Assembly: GCA_964455935.1 (NCBI GenBank)
Contig: CAYVZU010000001.1
Span: 1-64,000 of the forward strand
DNA: 64,000 nucleotides
Direction: 5' to 3'
DNA from: CAYVZU01 sp964455935
GTDB taxonomy: Bacteria > Fibrobacterota > CAYVZU01
The translations under genes were made by a program, and so were the position numbers. Below the pieces are notes generated by a model that was not told where the DNA came from, did not search any database, and worked only from the letters and a program-made list of their open reading frames with translations. Positions 62,903 through 64,000 of the stretch are shown piece by piece (positions within the stretch are counted from its first letter, which is position 1; each line of letters begins with the position of its first letter).

Positions 62903-63514
62903 TCACAAACTGATCAGGTAACCGACATTTACTTTCAGGTTGCTGTTTCTCTGGTTAATATCATTGGAGCTGGAGACCTTCGTCAGACCGAATGTATAGC
63001 CTGCTCCGATTACGATTTTCTTTGCGGCTATGTAAGTCGTCCCAATGGCCAATCCAAGTTCAAAGGGGCTATAATCACTCCTTAAGTCCAGCATTTCCGC
63101 CGTCATTGCGCCGGTCACTGGATTCGTGTTTTCCGTTTTGGATTCTGCGGCCAACAGGAGCCCTATTTCCAAACCCGCATTCAGGGCCGCCGCAGGAATC
63201 GGGGAAAACGAAAATTGTACAGGTACGGCCAGGTAGCCCAGGCTTTCAAAGCATTTCTTTGTGTAGATAGGATCGGGTTCCTGGATGATGGCGCCTTTGG
63301 TTACAAAATTTACTCCTGCCAACAAACCCATTTTGTCTTTAAATGGATATGAATAGCTGGCGCCCACATTGAAGCCAAGTTTTGGGCTGGTGTATTCGGC
63401 ATCATCGCCAAGGTATGTCGACATATTCACTCCGCCTCCAACCACCACGTCGCGGGCGGCAAATACCATTGCCGAAAGTGACAGGACGGCAAAGCACACC
63501 TTCAGACATTTCAT
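62903..63514 (-). CDS. Outer-membrane beta-barrel protein (PorT-like)
   Basis: A 203-residue exported protein with signal peptide (about 1-19, ending VFAA). The mature part consists of alternating strands (DVVVGGGVNMSTYLGD, KLGFNVGASYSYPF, LAVPVQFSFSP, ELGLAIGTTYIAA, NLKVNVGYLISL) and ends in leucine, as outer-membrane barrels tend to. It looks like the eight-stranded PorT-like family common in FCB bacteria. It is transcribed alone on this strand. The function is unknown. Confidence 0.82.
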   Translation of the reverse strand: MKCLKVCFAVLSLSAMVFAARDVVVGGGVNMSTYLGDDAEYTSPKLGFNVGASYSYPFKDKMGLLAGVNFVTKGAIIQEPDPIYTKKCFESLGYLAVPVQFSFSPIPAAALNAGLEIGLLLAAESKTENTNPVTGAMTAEMLDLRSDYSPFELGLAIGTTYIAAKKIVIGAGYTFGLTKVSSSNDINQRNSNLKVNVGYLISL

Positions 63515-63653
63515 GCAGGGCCTCCTTTAAGAATCTGTACCGCCATTTAAATGCCAACGTATCTTTGATCCTGCTTTGCTTTCCAGCGCCCTCCTCGGCA
63601 ACGGGTTGGTTCCAGTGCTTGTCCAAATATCAATGGGCTTTTCGGCGCCGGCC

Positions 63654-64000
63654 TTATCCCACGCCAATCTTCGCCAGCGCCAGGTAATACGCCGCGGCAA
63701 TCAGTGCGTAAAGCAAAAACGGCAGCAGCAGTCCCCGGATCGCTTTGGCCAGTGACGCATCGAAATGCTTTCGGGTCAGAAGCAGGCAGGCATGAATTGG
63801 CGAAAGCATCATGCCGATAAATCCTGCCATATAAGCGCCCATGTACGTCAACGTCGTGGCCGAAACGGCGCTCTGCACCAGGGGAAGAATCAGAGGGAAC
63901 GATGCGCCAATGGTGCCAAACATGACCCCAAAGATAAGGCCCGACAAAAAGGGCAACGCGAAAATTACCCCGCGCACCGGGAGATGGTATCGCACCAGAT
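63654..64000 (-). CDS. DUF401-like membrane protein, 3' end only
   Basis: The C-terminal part (about 115 residues) of a polytopic membrane protein that continues past the window edge. Pattern GLIFGVMFGTIGASFPLILPL (broken match), AYMAGFIGMMLSPIHACLLLTRKHF and a last helix YALIAAAYYLALAKIG match the DUF401 family of probable transporters. At least four helices are visible. The upstream portion is not in the window, so start and promoter cannot be given. Confidence 0.8.
   Translation of the reverse strand, partial: LVRYHLPVRGVIFALPFLSGLIFGVMFGTIGASFPLILPLVQSAVSATTLTYMGAYMAGFIGMMLSPIHACLLLTRKHFDASLAKAIRGLLLPFLLYALIAAAYYLALAKIGVG

Overview
The window looks like a scaffold from a metagenome-assembled genome of a Gram-negative, two-membrane bacterium (run of 10 N at 20715-20724). 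Lipobox-bearing lipoproteins, an outer-membrane beta-barrel and a CsgG-type protein point to an outer membrane. A TIGR02147-family regulator (40034-40894), a family best known from Fibrobacter and Bdellovibrio relatives, together with the large RHS and beta-helix secretome, makes a Fibrobacterota/FCB-type lineage my best guess. This is an inference, not a placement. Most genes are GC-rich, in tight same-strand runs with many 4-nt ATGA overlaps.

Layout. 1-12.4 kb: a repeat-bearing edge, then a minus-strand secretome operon: a beta-helix/coiled-coil fibre-like protein, a 2782-residue RHS protein and a small membrane protein placed like an immunity gene. A response regulator is divergent from it. 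12.6-26.7 kb: housekeeping and envelope genes, namely a lipoprotein, radical SAM proteins, YjbQ, a CDF metal transporter, a zinc-ribbon/solute-binding-lipoprotein/TIM-barrel operon, RecX, an LPP20-CsgG protein, a small lipoprotein, and a zinc-peptidase/ATP-grasp pair.

26.8-36.7 kb: tRNA-Pro(GGG) followed by a visibly more AT-rich defence island. It holds an antiphage dCTP deaminase (AvcD type) translationally coupled to a 71-residue protein carrying a perfect sliding-clamp-binding hexapeptide (QLSLDL), a complete type I restriction-modification operon (hsdRMS), and a HigB toxin/HigA-ImmA antitoxin pair with its own palindromic operator. No integrase is visible. The deaminase plus clamp-motif partner is my leading candidate for an undescribed arrangement.

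36.7-44.5 kb: alpha/beta hydrolase and B12-radical SAM pair, a TerB-like protein, the TIGR02147 regulator with an apparently leaderless promoter, then aroC, aroQ and a sugar-nucleotide epimerase. 44.7-53.2 kb: a six-gene minus-strand run mutL, tandem-STAS, RNase R-like (without cold-shock domains), mtaB, ftsY, TPR/coiled-coil; then tRNA-Leu(CAG). 53.4-64 kb: small membrane and STAS proteins, a VanZ-like protein, a lipoprotein-era-manA run (era apparently starts at CTG), yraN, and a gmk/FHA-ABC transporter/Ser-Thr kinase operon that looks like a phospho-signalling export module. The window ends in a cut DUF401-type membrane protein. Long palindromic intergenic elements sharing TAACTGCTCAGG occur at 23.9, 53.7 and 62.2 kb.
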